A DNA stretch of 35,300 bases from Desulfonauticus sp. 38_4375 (GCA_001507915.1 LGER01000017.1:1-35300); one strand, 5' to 3'; positions 16,938-26,214 are shown, numbered from the stretch's first letter. Notes: generated by a model not told the origin, from the letters alone. A program made the numbers and translations.

Positions 16938-17201
16938 TTGGCTAATCACAAGTCTGCAATCAAGAGGCACAGACAGAGTCTTAAAAGAAGAGCTAGAAAC
17001 AAGGCTGTGAAGACTAGGGTAAAAAATGTTATAAAAGAAGTTCGCTTAGTTGTTGCTGAAAATAACAAAGAGCAGGCAGAGCAGATCTTACGCACTGCAA
17101 CTTCTGTAATTGATAAAGCTGCCAAAAAAGGGGTTCTTCATTGGAAGAATGCTGCTCGCAAGGTTTCTAAGCTACGCAAATTAGTGAATAGCTTGGGCTA
17201 A
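16938..17201 (+). CDS. rpsT: 30S ribosomal protein S20
   Basis: A basic 87-residue protein that binds 16S rRNA early in small-subunit assembly. [20 protein letters not shown] at the start and the helical Lys/Arg-rich body ([28 protein letters not shown]) are unmistakable for S20. The start codon is TTG at 16938, supported by an excellent AAGGAGGGTG 5 bases upstream. S20 genes frequently use rare start codons, and in E. coli S20 controls its own translation through such a start. A strong terminator follows, so the gene ends its own transcript. Confidence 0.97.
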   Translation: MANHKSAIKRHRQSLKRRARNKAVKTRVKNVIKEVRLVVAENNKEQAEQILRTATSVIDKAAKKGVLHWKNAARKVSKLRKLVNSLG

Positions 17202-17226
17202 GCTCAAATTTTAATAAATTGTTTTT

Positions 17227-17264
17227 AAGCCTATCCTTAAGCAAAATAAGGATAGGCTTTTTTA
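17227..17264 (+). terminator. rho-independent terminator after rpsT
   Basis: AAGCCTATCCTTA (17227-17239) pairs perfectly with TAAGGATAGGCTT (17247-17259) around AGCAAAA, then a T-run. A 13-pair stem makes this one of the strongest terminators in the window. Confidence 0.95.
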
Positions 17265-17343
17265 TTTGCTTTTAACTGTAGAAAAGGTTAAGAATTAGCA
17301 ACAGAAGATTAAACCAGCCCATCTAAAAATATTGAAATTAAAG

Positions 17344-18693
17344 ATGAAAAAAAAGTTTTTTTCTCCCTTTGCCTTACCTGTTTACTTCTTTGCCTTAACC
17401 ATTTTGCTGGGTACAGTCTTACTTCATCAGCCCTTTAGCCTAAAGGGTACATCCATATCCTGGCTGGATGCTTTATTTACAGCTACCTCTGCTACCTGTG
17501 TAACAGGTCTAATTGTAGTGGATACAGGGTCTTTTTTTTCTCCCATTGGTCAAAGTATTATTCTGGTACTTATCCAGCTTGGCGGTTTAGGTATTATGAG
17601 TTATACCAGTTTGGTATTTTATCTCTGGAGAAAAAAAATTTCTATTACTGATAGAATTGCTGTAGGACAGTCTCTCTTACACGATCCCACTTTCCACTTA
17701 GGCTCTTTTTTAATAAAAATGTTAAATTTTACTTTAGCTATTGAATTTAGTGGGGCTTTTATTTTGTATCTTTTAGAACCTACAAAGTTTACTCCTTTTT
17801 CTGCCTTATTTCATTCAATTTCTGCTTTTTGTAATGCTGGATTTTCTTTATTTTCTTCTAGTTTGATGGAATATAGTTCCAATATACCTATAAATTTAGT
17901 GTTTATGATTTTAATTATTTTGGGTGGATTGGGTTTTGCTGTAATTTTAGAACTATACGAAAAGAGAATAAAAAAAGTAAATTTAAAAAAAGATAAGCTA
18001 AGCTGGCATACTAATACAGTCTTAGAAACAACATTTTGGTTAATAGTAGTTGGTTCAATTCTAATTTTTATAGCTGAGTTCTTTGCCCACTCAGACTCTA
18101 ATTTTGATTTTACGAAAGGAATAATTAGCTCTATTTTTCAATCCATTACGTGTAGAACCGCTGGATTTAATAGCGTTGATATCAGTAAAATGACCAATTT
18201 ATCTTTATTTATTATGATTTTTCTTATGTTTATTGGTGGTTCTCCTGGATCTTGTGCTGGGGGTATTAAAACCACGACTTTTCGTACTTTAATTGCTTTT
18301 GGTTGGTCTAATCTTATTGGCAGAAAACAATGTGTAATTGGCAAATACGCCCTGGAAGAAAAAAGTTTAAATAAGGCTTTAACCTTAATTATTTTTGCTT
18401 TATCTATTGTTTTTTTAGCTACTGCTATTTTACTTGCCACTGAAGGGGGAGATATGCCCCATCACTTAAGTAAGGGAAGGTTTATAGAAATTCTCTTTGA
18501 AGTGGTTTCAGCTTTTGGTACTGTAGGACTCTCCACCGGACTTACGCCTAATTTAACTCCTTTTGGAAAAAGTATAATCATTTTACTTATGTTTATAGGT
18601 AGGTTAGGTCCTATTTTGTTTTTAACTCTTTTGCAAAGCTGGCAAACCCAGGAGAGGTTTAAATGGCCAGAAAATAGTTTACTCATAGGTTAG
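17344..18693 (+). CDS. trkH: potassium uptake channel subunit TrkH/KtrB
   Basis: This integral membrane protein conducts K+ (or Na+-coupled K+) under control of a cytosolic nucleotide-binding ring. Four pore repeats can be seen by their filter segments: TSATCVTGLIVVD (near 52), ISAFCNAGFSLF (near 163), SITCRTAGFNSVD (near 268) and VSAFGTVGLSTGL (near 389). Each has the conserved filter Gly. The start is set at ATG 17344; a TTG four codons earlier is the alternative, and neither has a clear ribosome binding site. The regulatory subunit follows 11 bases after the stop. Its length (about 449 residues) fits the Ktr rather than the longer Trk branch. Confidence 0.93.
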   Translation: MKKKFFSPFALPVYFFALTILLGTVLLHQPFSLKGTSISWLDALFTATSATCVTGLIVVDTGSFFSPIGQSIILVLIQLGGLGIMSYTSLVFYLWRKKISITDRIAVGQSLLHDPTFHLGSFLIKMLNFTLAIEFSGAFILYLLEPTKFTPFSALFHSISAFCNAGFSLFSSSLMEYSSNIPINLVFMILIILGGLGFAVILELYEKRIKKVNLKKDKLSWHTNTVLETTFWLIVVGSILIFIAEFFAHSDSNFDFTKGIISSIFQSITCRTAGFNSVDISKMTNLSLFIMIFLMFIGGSPGSCAGGIKTTTFRTLIAFGWSNLIGRKQCVIGKYALEEKSLNKALTLIIFALSIVFLATAILLATEGGDMPHHLSKGRFIEILFEVVSAFGTVGLSTGLTPNLTPFGKSIIILLMFIGRLGPILFLTLLQSWQTQERFKWPENSLLIG

Positions 18694-18704
18694 GAGGAAA
18701 ATAA

Positions 18705-19358
18705 GTGGCCAAGTTTGAAATAGGTGTTATTGGATTGGGAAAGTTTGGTTTTTATTTAGCCAAAGCCCTGGTAGGACTGGGGCATAATGTCGTAGGTCTG
18801 GACAATCGACCAGAACGTATCAAACGTGCTCAAGATGTATTAACTCAAGCCTATGAGGCTGATGCAACAGATAAAGACGCTCTTGCTCAACTTGGATTTG
18901 CTGAACTCAATCATGTTATTATTAGTGTTGGTCATTCTATGGAAGCAAGTATTTTAATCGCTTTATACTTAAAAGAATTGGGAGCGCCTGATATCTGGTG
19001 TAAAGCCATTAGTGATGACCATGAAAAGTTATTACTAAAAATAGGGGTAGACCATGTCATTTTCCCTGAACGCTTTGCTGCAGAGCAACTGGCTAGAAGT
19101 CTAGTAGTACCCGGGCTGATTGACTACTTACCCATGGGCAAGGCTATTTTACTTAAGGAAATAGTTATTGAAAACTGGGAAGGAAAAACTCTTAGAGATT
19201 TGGATTTAACCAATCAGTATGGCCTACAGGTTATTGCTATAAAACATAAAGGTGGAAAAGAATATACCTTTGTCCCTAGAGCTGATCAAAAGCTTAAAAA
19301 GGGAGATGTTTTAGCTATTGTAGGAAAAGAAGAAAATTTTGAAAAATTGAAACCCTAA
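18705..19358 (+). CDS. trkA: K+ uptake regulatory subunit TrkA/KtrA (RCK domain)
   Basis: The 217-residue cytosolic protein forms the gating ring of the channel encoded just upstream. The Rossmann RCK-N domain opens with GVIGLGKFGFYLAKALVGLG (GxGxFG, nucleotide binding) and the acidic LDNRPER after the second strand. VDHVIFPERFAAEQLAR follows near 122. A C-terminal RCK-C domain (about 140-217, LRDLDLTNQYGLQVIAI, KKGDVLAIVG) binds a small ligand in relatives. The start is GTG at 18705, with GGAGG 7 bases upstream. A single RCK repeat fits KtrA rather than double-RCK TrkA. Its stop TAA overlaps the convergent mqnA stop. Confidence 0.93.
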   Translation: MAKFEIGVIGLGKFGFYLAKALVGLGHNVVGLDNRPERIKRAQDVLTQAYEADATDKDALAQLGFAELNHVIISVGHSMEASILIALYLKELGAPDIWCKAISDDHEKLLLKIGVDHVIFPERFAAEQLARSLVVPGLIDYLPMGKAILLKEIVIENWEGKTLRDLDLTNQYGLQVIAIKHKGGKEYTFVPRADQKLKKGDVLAIVGKEENFEKLKP

Positions 19359-20185
19359 ATAAATTTTAAACCAGGTATCCCTGGTATTAAATTTAATTTC
19401 CAAAGATAGTGAGCATAAAGTAAAATACTTGCTTTATGCTCAGCAGTTAAATCGTAATCCATAGTCTGCCAATAATTAGCTATTTCTTGAGTAGAAAATC
19501 TAGAATTTATTTTTTTACTTAACTCTAAATAATTCTTTTTTATTTTTTGTTTATAAGAGATAAGCTTTTCCTTTAAGTCAAGAATGGTTTCTAATTTTTC
19601 TAAAGCCCTTTTACTCACTATCCAGAGGGCAAAAATAAAAGGCAAGCCAGTAAAAGAGTGCCATTCCTGGGCCAAGTCATAGATAAATAAATTTTTAGGA
19701 GAGTGTAAGTACAATTCAAAAGCCAGATCTCCTATTTCTAAAAAAGGACAATCTCCTTGCCAATCTTTCCCAGGTTCTTTAAATCTAAAATCTACTTCTG
19801 GTAATTGCCAATAAAAATTCCATAAAATTTTTAATAAATTTATGGAACTAGCAGAAGCTGAAGTTAACAATACTGTTTTTTGATTTTTATTTAAGTATTC
19901 TGACAAATTATCCAAAGGCACAGGAGAACAAAAAAGTACGCTTTTAACTTTTTCCAGGGCGCTGATACTTAAGTCCGGAAGTAAAAAATACTCTTCACTG
20001 TGTAATAAGTATTCAAAAGAAGAGGCTGGAGCCAGATCTATCTCTTGTTTTAAGAGTAGATCATTTAATTTAGCTGGATGATCTTCTATAAAATTAATAT
20101 GATAAGGATGATTTTCTTTTTTTAAAAAATAAAAAAAAGGCCAGACATTAAGATAAGATATCTGGCCAATATTAATAGTATTCAT
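19355..20185 (-). CDS. mqnA: chorismate dehydratase MqnA (futalosine menaquinone pathway)
   Basis: MqnA removes water from chorismate to give 3-enolpyruvyl-benzoate, the first step of the futalosine route to menaquinone. The 276-residue protein has the periplasmic-binding-like fold of this enzyme: IGQISYLNVWPFFYFL at the start, then DLAPASSFEYLLHSEEYFLLPDLSIS (about 50-75), VLLTSASASSINLLKI (about 103) and a C-terminal helical tail. It starts inside the stop of yedF (ATGA overlap), so translation is coupled. Its stop overlaps trkA's stop on the other strand. Other mqn genes are not in the window, though ubiX at 32.9 kb could support the pathway's UbiD-like decarboxylase. Confidence 0.88.
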   Translation of the reverse strand: MNTINIGQISYLNVWPFFYFLKKENHPYHINFIEDHPAKLNDLLLKQEIDLAPASSFEYLLHSEEYFLLPDLSISALEKVKSVLFCSPVPLDNLSEYLNKNQKTVLLTSASASSINLLKILWNFYWQLPEVDFRFKEPGKDWQGDCPFLEIGDLAFELYLHSPKNLFIYDLAQEWHSFTGLPFIFALWIVSKRALEKLETILDLKEKLISYKQKIKKNYLELSKKINSRFSTQEIANYWQTMDYDLTAEHKASILLYAHYLWKLNLIPGIPGLKFI

Positions 20186-20772
20186 ATAGTAATAACCTTA
20201 TCTGCTATTTCTAAACTAGTGATAATATCTAACATATTAGTGGTATCACCAACTTCTTTTTCTTCCAATAAGTTATAATAGTTTAAACATGTTCCACAAA
20301 CTAAAATTGAAACTCCTTTTTCTTCTAATTCCTTTAGTTGAGAAAGAACTGGACTATCTTTTGTAGCTAATTTTACTCCACTATTTACCATAACTATACG
20401 CCATAGATTGCTCATTTCCTTTAAAGTGGAGATAAAATTTTTTATCAGTCCCTTTCCCAATTCTTCACTACCTTCTCCCAATCTATTCTTGGTTATAAAA
20501 ATCAAAGTATTATCTGTATTTTGGGATACATCTAAAACATTCTTGCTTTCTTTTGCTTGTTTTACTCTTAATTTAATTTCATTATCCTGAACAGTTGTAT
20601 CAATTACTTCATATCCTTGCTGGGCTAAAAAACGAGAAACGTTTTCCTGAGCTGCTTTATTGTCCACTATTACTATAAATTCCTTTTCCTGGCTTTGATT
20701 CAAAAACTCTTTTACTTTAAGCACTGGTTTAGGACAAGGTAAGCCTTGACATTCAATGGTTTTTATCTCCAT
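20182..20772 (-). CDS. yedF: YedF-type sulfurtransferase-like protein (TusA + DsrE-like domains)
   Basis: The 196-residue cytoplasmic protein has an N-terminal TusA domain with the CPxP signature (GLPCPKPVL, Cys13) that carries persulfide sulfur or selenium in relatives. Its C-terminal DsrE-like domain (about 85-196) contains ILVCGTCLNYY. This two-domain layout is the YedF family linked to selenium metabolism in many anaerobes. AGGAG lies 6 bases before the ATG. It is the first gene of a two-gene unit with mqnA. The link between the two is not explained by known chemistry, so the selenium role remains family-level inference. Confidence 0.88.
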   Translation of the reverse strand: MEIKTIECQGLPCPKPVLKVKEFLNQSQEKEFIVIVDNKAAQENVSRFLAQQGYEVIDTTVQDNEIKLRVKQAKESKNVLDVSQNTDNTLIFITKNRLGEGSEELGKGLIKNFISTLKEMSNLWRIVMVNSGVKLATKDSPVLSQLKELEEKGVSILVCGTCLNYYNLLEEKEVGDTTNMLDIITSLEIADKVITI

Positions 20773-20802
20773 AACTTACTCCTGTTTTTATGAGATAATA
20801 AT

Positions 20803-21426
20803 ATGAATAAACTAGACCTAATAACTTCCCTTTTACCCCCTCTGGTCAAAGTCTGGGGGAAGAGCCTTCGCTATCAACGAGTAGAGTATGATAATTACCT
20901 TTCCCTAAAAAAACAAGGGCAAAAAGTATTATTTTCCATTTGGCATGGGGAAATTTTCCCCCTTATCTATCTCCATCAGAAACAAAATATCATTGCCCTG
21001 GCCAGTCCAAGTAGAGATGGAGAGCTTATTGCCAGGGTGTTGAAAAAATTTGGTTTTTTATTAGCTCGAGGCTCCAGTAGTAAAACTGGAGTAAAAGCTT
21101 TAGTGTCTTTACTAAAGGAGTTTAAAAAAAATCCCAGTGATATAGTCTTGACTGTAGATGGACCGAGAGGTCCTAGACATAAGATAAAAGAAGGAATATT
21201 TTATTTAGCTTATAAATTAAAATTACCCATAATACCTGTAAGAGCAAGGTGTTCTTTAAAATATACTTTTAATTCCTGGGATAAATTTGAATTGCCACTT
21301 CCTTTTAGTTCTTGTATTGTGAAATATGGAAAACCCTTTTGGATAAGTTCTTTGTCTGATAAAGATATTTCAAATTATAAAAAAGAGTTAGAAGAATACA
21401 TGGAAAATAAGATATGGAAAACCTAA
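20803..21426 (+). CDS. lysophospholipid acyltransferase-like protein (DUF374)
   Basis: The 207-residue protein belongs to the DUF374 branch of the LPLAT acyltransferase superfamily. It shows FSIWHGEIFPLIYL near residue 45 (H and E/D pair of the acyltransferase motif), SRDGELIARVLKKFGF near 70, RGSSSKTGVKAL near 91 and TVDGPRGPRHKIKEGI near 120, all typical. The N-terminus is hydrophobic and probably sits against the inner membrane. Its end overlaps the next acyltransferase by 13 bases, implying joint expression. It may act on lipid A or lipoprotein/phospholipid intermediates; the acceptor is not known. The start ATG has only a weak GAG upstream. Confidence 0.85.
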   Translation: MNKLDLITSLLPPLVKVWGKSLRYQRVEYDNYLSLKKQGQKVLFSIWHGEIFPLIYLHQKQNIIALASPSRDGELIARVLKKFGFLLARGSSSKTGVKALVSLLKEFKKNPSDIVLTVDGPRGPRHKIKEGIFYLAYKLKLPIIPVRARCSLKYTFNSWDKFELPLPFSSCIVKYGKPFWISSLSDKDISNYKKELEEYMENKIWKT

Positions 21427-22280
21427 GTGTAAATTTTATAAAATACATAGCTAAAAAAATAAGTACGGACTCTTATCAAATTTATGGGGAAAAAATAGGA
21501 ATTTTGCTCTGGAACTTACTTTCTTCAAGAAGAAAATACGCTATAGAATCCATTATTAAGCATTTAAATTTTAACTATAATAAAGCCTTAAGTATAGCTA
21601 AAAAAAGTTTTATCCATACGGGAATCTCCTATTTTGAATCCTTAATGTTAGAAAATGTAGATTATAGATTTATAAAAGAAAAAGTAAAAATCAAAAATGA
21701 GGAAAACTTAGAAAAAATAAGTAAATCAAAGCGTCCTGCAGTAGTAGTAACAGGTCATTTAGGATCCTGGGAACTATTGTTAAAGGTGCTCAGATATTAT
21801 TTACCAGAAAAAAAATCTCAAATAGTGGTAAAGTTTCCCAAAAATAAATTTTTAGCTAATCTAATTGGCGAGTTAAGAGAAAGTAAAAATATTGAAATTG
21901 TAGGACATAGATTGGTAACTCATAAAATTTTTCCTCAATTGAAAAGAGGAGGGCTTGCTGCTTTTTTAGTAGATCACAATTGTTTAAGAAAAGAAGCAAT
22001 TTTTTTACCTTTCTTAAATGAAATTGCTGCAGTAAATATGGGACCTGCTTTAATTGCTTTGCGAACCAAAGCTTTGGTCTGGCCTACTTTTTTAGTTAGA
22101 AATAGAGAAGGATTTGAGTTTTACTTAGAAAATCCTCTGGATACTCAAAACCTTCAAGGAACTTTAAAAGATAAAGTAAAAGATATTGCCTCTTTTTATA
22201 CTCAAGCAGTGGAGAAAAAGGTATATTCCTTTCCAGAACAGTGGTACTGGCTCCATCGAAGATGGAAACCCAGACCCTAG
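21414..22280 (+). CDS. lipid A late acyltransferase-like protein (LpxL/HtrB family)
   Basis: The 288-residue inner-membrane protein is expected to add a secondary acyl chain to Kdo-lipid A or a related glycolipid. The catalytic HX4(D/E) motif is GHLGSWELL near residue 115. AAFLVDHN near 183 and MGPALIALRTKALVWPTFLVR near 206 are typical of the family. YWLHRRWKPRP at the C-terminus matches the usual HxRWKtRP ending. The gene starts inside the preceding DUF374 gene, so the two acyltransferases probably work on the same envelope lipid. Its TAG stop shares the palindrome CTAG with the stop of the convergent small gene. Confidence 0.9.
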   Translation: MENLSVNFIKYIAKKISTDSYQIYGEKIGILLWNLLSSRRKYAIESIIKHLNFNYNKALSIAKKSFIHTGISYFESLMLENVDYRFIKEKVKIKNEENLEKISKSKRPAVVVTGHLGSWELLLKVLRYYLPEKKSQIVVKFPKNKFLANLIGELRESKNIEIVGHRLVTHKIFPQLKRGGLAAFLVDHNCLRKEAIFLPFLNEIAAVNMGPALIALRTKALVWPTFLVRNREGFEFYLENPLDTQNLQGTLKDKVKDIASFYTQAVEKKVYSFPEQWYWLHRRWKPRP

Positions 22281-22513
22281 CTTTCTTCTGAAAACAAAGA
22301 TGCTATTAACTGGGCATCTTCAGCTTGAGCAGCAACCCCCAGTTCCTTGGCTTTATCAAAGCAAACAAATTTACCCTCTTTAAAAAGTATTTTACCAGCA
22401 GAAAGAACTTTGCTATAGGGAATTTGTTCTCTTAACTCGAGGTAATTAATTTTTTCCGGGAAAATAATAGGAGTAGGTTTTCCAGAAAAATCTTCAAAAA
22501 TAATATATTTCAT
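22277..22513 (-). CDS. conserved-looking small protein of unknown function (78 aa)
   Basis: I do not recognise a named family. The 78 residues begin MKYIIFEDFSGKPTPIIFP, a beta-strand-like opening, then a mixed stretch, then VAAQAEDAQLIASLF, with no signal peptide, membrane segment or cysteine cluster except one Cys. AAGGAGG precedes the ATG by 6 bases, so it is very likely translated. It is divergent from adenine deaminase with 28 bases between start codons. Its stop overlaps that of the acyltransferase on the other strand. Confidence 0.75.
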   Translation of the reverse strand: MKYIIFEDFSGKPTPIIFPEKINYLELREQIPYSKVLSAGKILFKEGKFVCFDKAKELGVAAQAEDAQLIASLFSEES

Positions 22514-22541
22514 TTAAATCCTCCTTAAATGGGAGTAAGTT

Positions 22542-24254
22542 ATGCAGTTAAAAGAATATGGTAAATTTTTAGAGGTGGCAAGAGGAGAAAGGGAAGCTGA
22601 TCTTATTTTAAGTAAGGCTAAAATAGTCAATGTTTTTACAGAGGAAATTTACTTAGAGGACGTAGTTATCTATAAGGATACTATCGTTGGTTTAGGAAAA
22701 GGCTACAAAGCCAAAGAAGTCTTAAATTTAGAAGGAAGATACTTACTTCCTGGCTTTCTGGAAAGTCATATCCATATAGAATCAACTTTTTTAAATCCTG
22801 CAGAGTTTGCAAAAGTGGTGGCCAGGTGGGGAACCTGTTGTGTGGTGTGCGATCCACATGAAATAGCCAATGTCCTGGGTAGAAAAGGGATTGAACTCTT
22901 TTTACAACTGACAGAAGATTTGCCTGTAGATATATTTTTTATGGCCCCTTCTTGCGTTCCAGCCAGTAATTTTGAAACTTCTGGCGCAGTACTTACCTCT
23001 GAAGATATAGACTACTTGTTTTCTCACCATGCGCACCGTTTTTTAGGCTTAGCCGAGGTCATGAATTATCCAGGAGCTTACTTAGGAGATTTGGAACTGT
23101 TAAAAAAAATTGAACTAGCCCAAAAAAGACATTTAGCGGTTGATGGACATGCTCCCTTACTCTCTGGAAAATTATTAAATGCTTATATCTTGGCTGGAGC
23201 TAAAAGCGATCATGAGTGTAGCTTATTGGAGGAAGCTAAAGAAAAATTACGTAAAGGAATGCACATTTTTATCCGAGAAGGAAGTTCAGAAAAAAACCTG
23301 GAAAGCTTAATGCCTCTTATAAAAACTAATTCTGAACGCATCTCTTTAGTTACTGATGATAGACATGCAGATGAATTATATTATCATGGACATTTAAATT
23401 ATAACTTAAAAAAATGTATTCAACTGGGAATAGATCCCGTTAAAGCTATCAAACTTGTTACCATAAATCCTGCCAGTTATTTTAAGCTGAATAAATATGG
23501 AGCAATTGCGCCTGGGTATAAAGCCAACCTGGTGGTAGTAAATGACTTACAGGAATTAGAAATAGAAAAGGTATTTTTAAAAGGAAAATCTCTAGAGAAA
23601 CATAAATTTGATAAAAAAATAGATTTTCCAATTAAAAAATTGGACTTTTCTCCAATAACAGAAAAAGATTTTCATATTCCCAAAAAAGGAGATAAAATAA
23701 GAATAATTGAAATTATACCCAATCAAATAATTACCAATAGTAAGGAGGTATTACCTACAATAATTGATGATAGGGTGGTTTCTGATATAACTAGAGATAT
23801 AGTAAAGATAGCAGTCATAGAAAGACACAAAAATACAGGAAATATTGGTCTGGGTTTTGTGCAAGGATTACAACTGGAAAAGGGAAGTTTAGCCAGCACT
23901 GTTGCCCATGACTCTCACAATTTAATTGTAGCTGGGGTAGATGATAAAGATATGGTTGTTGCTACTAATTTTTTAAGAGAGCAGGGAGGGGGACTGGCGG
24001 TAGTGGTCAATCAAAAAGTTTGTGCCTATCTAGCCTTACCTTTAGCTGGCCTTATGAGTTTAGATAGAGCAGAAGAGGTAGTAAAAAAAATAAGAGAAAT
24101 AGATGTTGAAGTAAAAAAGATAAGTAGGTTAGGTAGCTTAGCTTTTATGTATCTTTCTTTTTTAGCCTTGCCTGTTATTCCTAAACTAAAAATAACAGAT
24201 AAAGGACTTTTTAACGGAGAAAAGTTTTCTTTTACTTCTCTTTTTAACTCATAA
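22542..24254 (+). CDS. ade: adenine deaminase (Ade)
   Basis: This metal-dependent enzyme converts adenine to hypoxanthine and ammonia in purine salvage. The 570 residues match the bacterial Ade length. The amidohydrolase metal motif HIHIEST lies near residue 77, followed by VCDPHEIANVLG (about 105), AVDGHAPLLSG (about 202), SDHECSL (about 221) and VTDDRHADELYYHGH (about 272). The C-terminal Ade domain contains the AHDSHNLIVAG motif near 455. All metal ligands appear present. GGGAG precedes the ATG. It ends 8 bases from the convergent TPR gene with no terminator between. Confidence 0.95.
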   Translation: MQLKEYGKFLEVARGEREADLILSKAKIVNVFTEEIYLEDVVIYKDTIVGLGKGYKAKEVLNLEGRYLLPGFLESHIHIESTFLNPAEFAKVVARWGTCCVVCDPHEIANVLGRKGIELFLQLTEDLPVDIFFMAPSCVPASNFETSGAVLTSEDIDYLFSHHAHRFLGLAEVMNYPGAYLGDLELLKKIELAQKRHLAVDGHAPLLSGKLLNAYILAGAKSDHECSLLEEAKEKLRKGMHIFIREGSSEKNLESLMPLIKTNSERISLVTDDRHADELYYHGHLNYNLKKCIQLGIDPVKAIKLVTINPASYFKLNKYGAIAPGYKANLVVVNDLQELEIEKVFLKGKSLEKHKFDKKIDFPIKKLDFSPITEKDFHIPKKGDKIRIIEIIPNQIITNSKEVLPTIIDDRVVSDITRDIVKIAVIERHKNTGNIGLGFVQGLQLEKGSLASTVAHDSHNLIVAGVDDKDMVVATNFLREQGGGLAVVVNQKVCAYLALPLAGLMSLDRAEEVVKKIREIDVEVKKISRLGSLAFMYLSFLALPVIPKLKITDKGLFNGEKFSFTSLFNS

Positions 24255-24262
24255 GCAGGCGA

Positions 24263-26200
24263 TTAAAAAAGAAACAGGATATTATTGTCTGGAGAACTTA
24301 TCTTATCTTCTAAAAATTTGAGTCGTTCCTTAGCTGCTTCTTTTTGACTCTTACGCTCTGCTTGTTTTAACACTAGAGAATAAAGAGTTTTGGCCAAAGA
24401 ATAGTTTTTATTCTTTTCACACAATTGCCCAGCTCGATAAAGAGCTGTAACTGCCCAAATATTTTCTTCTGGGTAACTATAAGCTAGCTCCAGATATTTC
24501 TTTAAAGCTTCCTGTTCCAAACCCTGCATTTGATAGGTTTCTGCCAACCAAAACAGGGTTTCAGCTTGCAAGGAAGTAGTAAGAGATTCTTTTTGGGCCA
24601 AAAGATTTATAAAGATATTTTCTGCTAAAGAAAGCTTGTTTAGTCTTTGGGCCAGTAATCCAAGTTTTAATTTTTTTTCCACTGAAAGCTGATTTGGAGC
24701 AAAGGATAAAAGTTTTAAATAGGTACTTAAGGCCTCTTCAGTTTGATTAAGCTCCATGAGTAAACCTGCTTTGGCTTTTAATAACTCCACTTTTGAATTC
24801 CAGTCCAGTTTATCAGGATCGATTTGTTGTAAATACTTCCAGGCAAGTGAATTATTTTTTTCAGAATGCACTTTTTTGGCTAAGAACAAAAAGGATTTTT
24901 GCCCCAAATAACTTTTGGGAAAAAGAAAGGAAAAATGATAACTGGTGGAAAAATCAAGAGATTTTTTTGCTGCTAATTGTTTATAAAAACCAATAGGCTC
25001 AAAGGGTAAAAATTGTTCTGCCCAGGGATAGGTTAAATTGGAAAGAGGATAGTTCATTATCTTTAACAAATAAATAATAAAATAAGGAGAATATTTATTA
25101 TAATTGGTTAATTTTAAATCGCTAATTAAATCTAGTTTAAAAGCTATGCTGTCAAGTTTTAAGTTGTTTTTATCTTTAAAGTAAGTTGTATATATTTGAG
25201 CTGCTTCATTAAATCTTGAATTAAAAATAAGATAACAAAAATATATTTCATAGAGATTAATCTTAATTTTTTCATTTAAAAAGAAAGATTCCAATTGTTT
25301 TTTTATAAATTCCAGTCCTTCAGTTAAATTTTTAGTTTTAAGTTCTTTAATAAATATATTTAAATTTTCATTATCAAAATAATCTAGTTTTTGGGTATTA
25401 AAGGTATTTAAATCCTGGGAAAAAATATTGCTAAATAAATTCGTAGATACCTGCTTTGTTTCTTCCAGATTAAAACTTTCCCTTAAAAAAGTTCTTAATT
25501 TATTATTCTCTATGTTATTTAAAAAATGTTTTTCTAATTCATTAAATCCTAAGTAATTTGCTAAAATATAGTTTATGACCATTAATTCATCATTTTTACT
25601 TATATCTTGAGTAGCGTAGGCTTTATTATTAGTACTAGCTTCTTGCAATTCTTTAAACAGATAATTTTTAGGCCATATTTTCAATCCAAACTCAAGAAGA
25701 TGAAAAAAATCTTTTTCTTTATCCTTATCTAAATTTGATTTCCATAAAGTATCTAGCAATACTACTTCAAATAATACTTCTAAATTTTTTTCTGTTGATA
25801 ATATTTTTATCGCTTCTTTTAAAGGAAGAATTTTTATTAACTTAAGATAGGTATTAATGGAATCTAAATAATTATTTTGTGTTCTTAAAACCCTAGCCAG
25901 AGTTAAATATATATAGGCTTTATTTTCAGGTGAAAATTTTTCAATAATATTTTGATTGGTTGCAATTTCTTCTTTTATCTTTTCATATTCTTTTACCTTA
26001 AATAAGGAGTTTAAATAATATATGAAATAATTTTCGTTGTTTAAATCTTTATTATCTAAAGAATCCAAAAATAAATCATAAGCTCCAACTTCATAAAGCC
26101 AGACAGAAAAATCAGACTTTTTTGTTTTTACAGTTGAAGCCAAGACCAGATTACTAATAATAGAGAAAATAATTAAAAACAAAAATATTTTTTGTTTCAC
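24263..26200 (-). CDS. exported TPR-repeat protein of unknown function
   Basis: The 645-residue protein begins with a clear signal peptide (KQK then a hydrophobic core to LVLAST, cleavage near Ala21), so it is periplasmic. The N-terminal two thirds are Asn/Lys/Leu-rich helices. The last 200 residues contain several tetratricopeptide repeats (AWKYLQQIDPDKL, EEALSTYLKLLSFAP, AETLFWLAETYQMQGLEQEALKKYLELAYSYP, ALYRAGQLCEKNKNYSLAKTLY). The start is GTG at 26200 with AAGGAG 8 bases upstream. It follows the channel gene by 14 bases and is probably co-transcribed. The repeats suggest a scaffold or YbgF/BamD-like role, but this is not proven. Confidence 0.8.
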   Translation of the reverse strand: MKQKIFLFLIIFSIISNLVLASTVKTKKSDFSVWLYEVGAYDLFLDSLDNKDLNNENYFIYYLNSLFKVKEYEKIKEEIATNQNIIEKFSPENKAYIYLTLARVLRTQNNYLDSINTYLKLIKILPLKEAIKILSTEKNLEVLFEVVLLDTLWKSNLDKDKEKDFFHLLEFGLKIWPKNYLFKELQEASTNNKAYATQDISKNDELMVINYILANYLGFNELEKHFLNNIENNKLRTFLRESFNLEETKQVSTNLFSNIFSQDLNTFNTQKLDYFDNENLNIFIKELKTKNLTEGLEFIKKQLESFFLNEKIKINLYEIYFCYLIFNSRFNEAAQIYTTYFKDKNNLKLDSIAFKLDLISDLKLTNYNKYSPYFIIYLLKIMNYPLSNLTYPWAEQFLPFEPIGFYKQLAAKKSLDFSTSYHFSFLFPKSYLGQKSFLFLAKKVHSEKNNSLAWKYLQQIDPDKLDWNSKVELLKAKAGLLMELNQTEEALSTYLKLLSFAPNQLSVEKKLKLGLLAQRLNKLSLAENIFINLLAQKESLTTSLQAETLFWLAETYQMQGLEQEALKKYLELAYSYPEENIWAVTALYRAGQLCEKNKNYSLAKTLYSLVLKQAERKSQKEAAKERLKFLEDKISSPDNNILFLF

Positions 26201-26214
26201 TCAGAAATCTCCTT

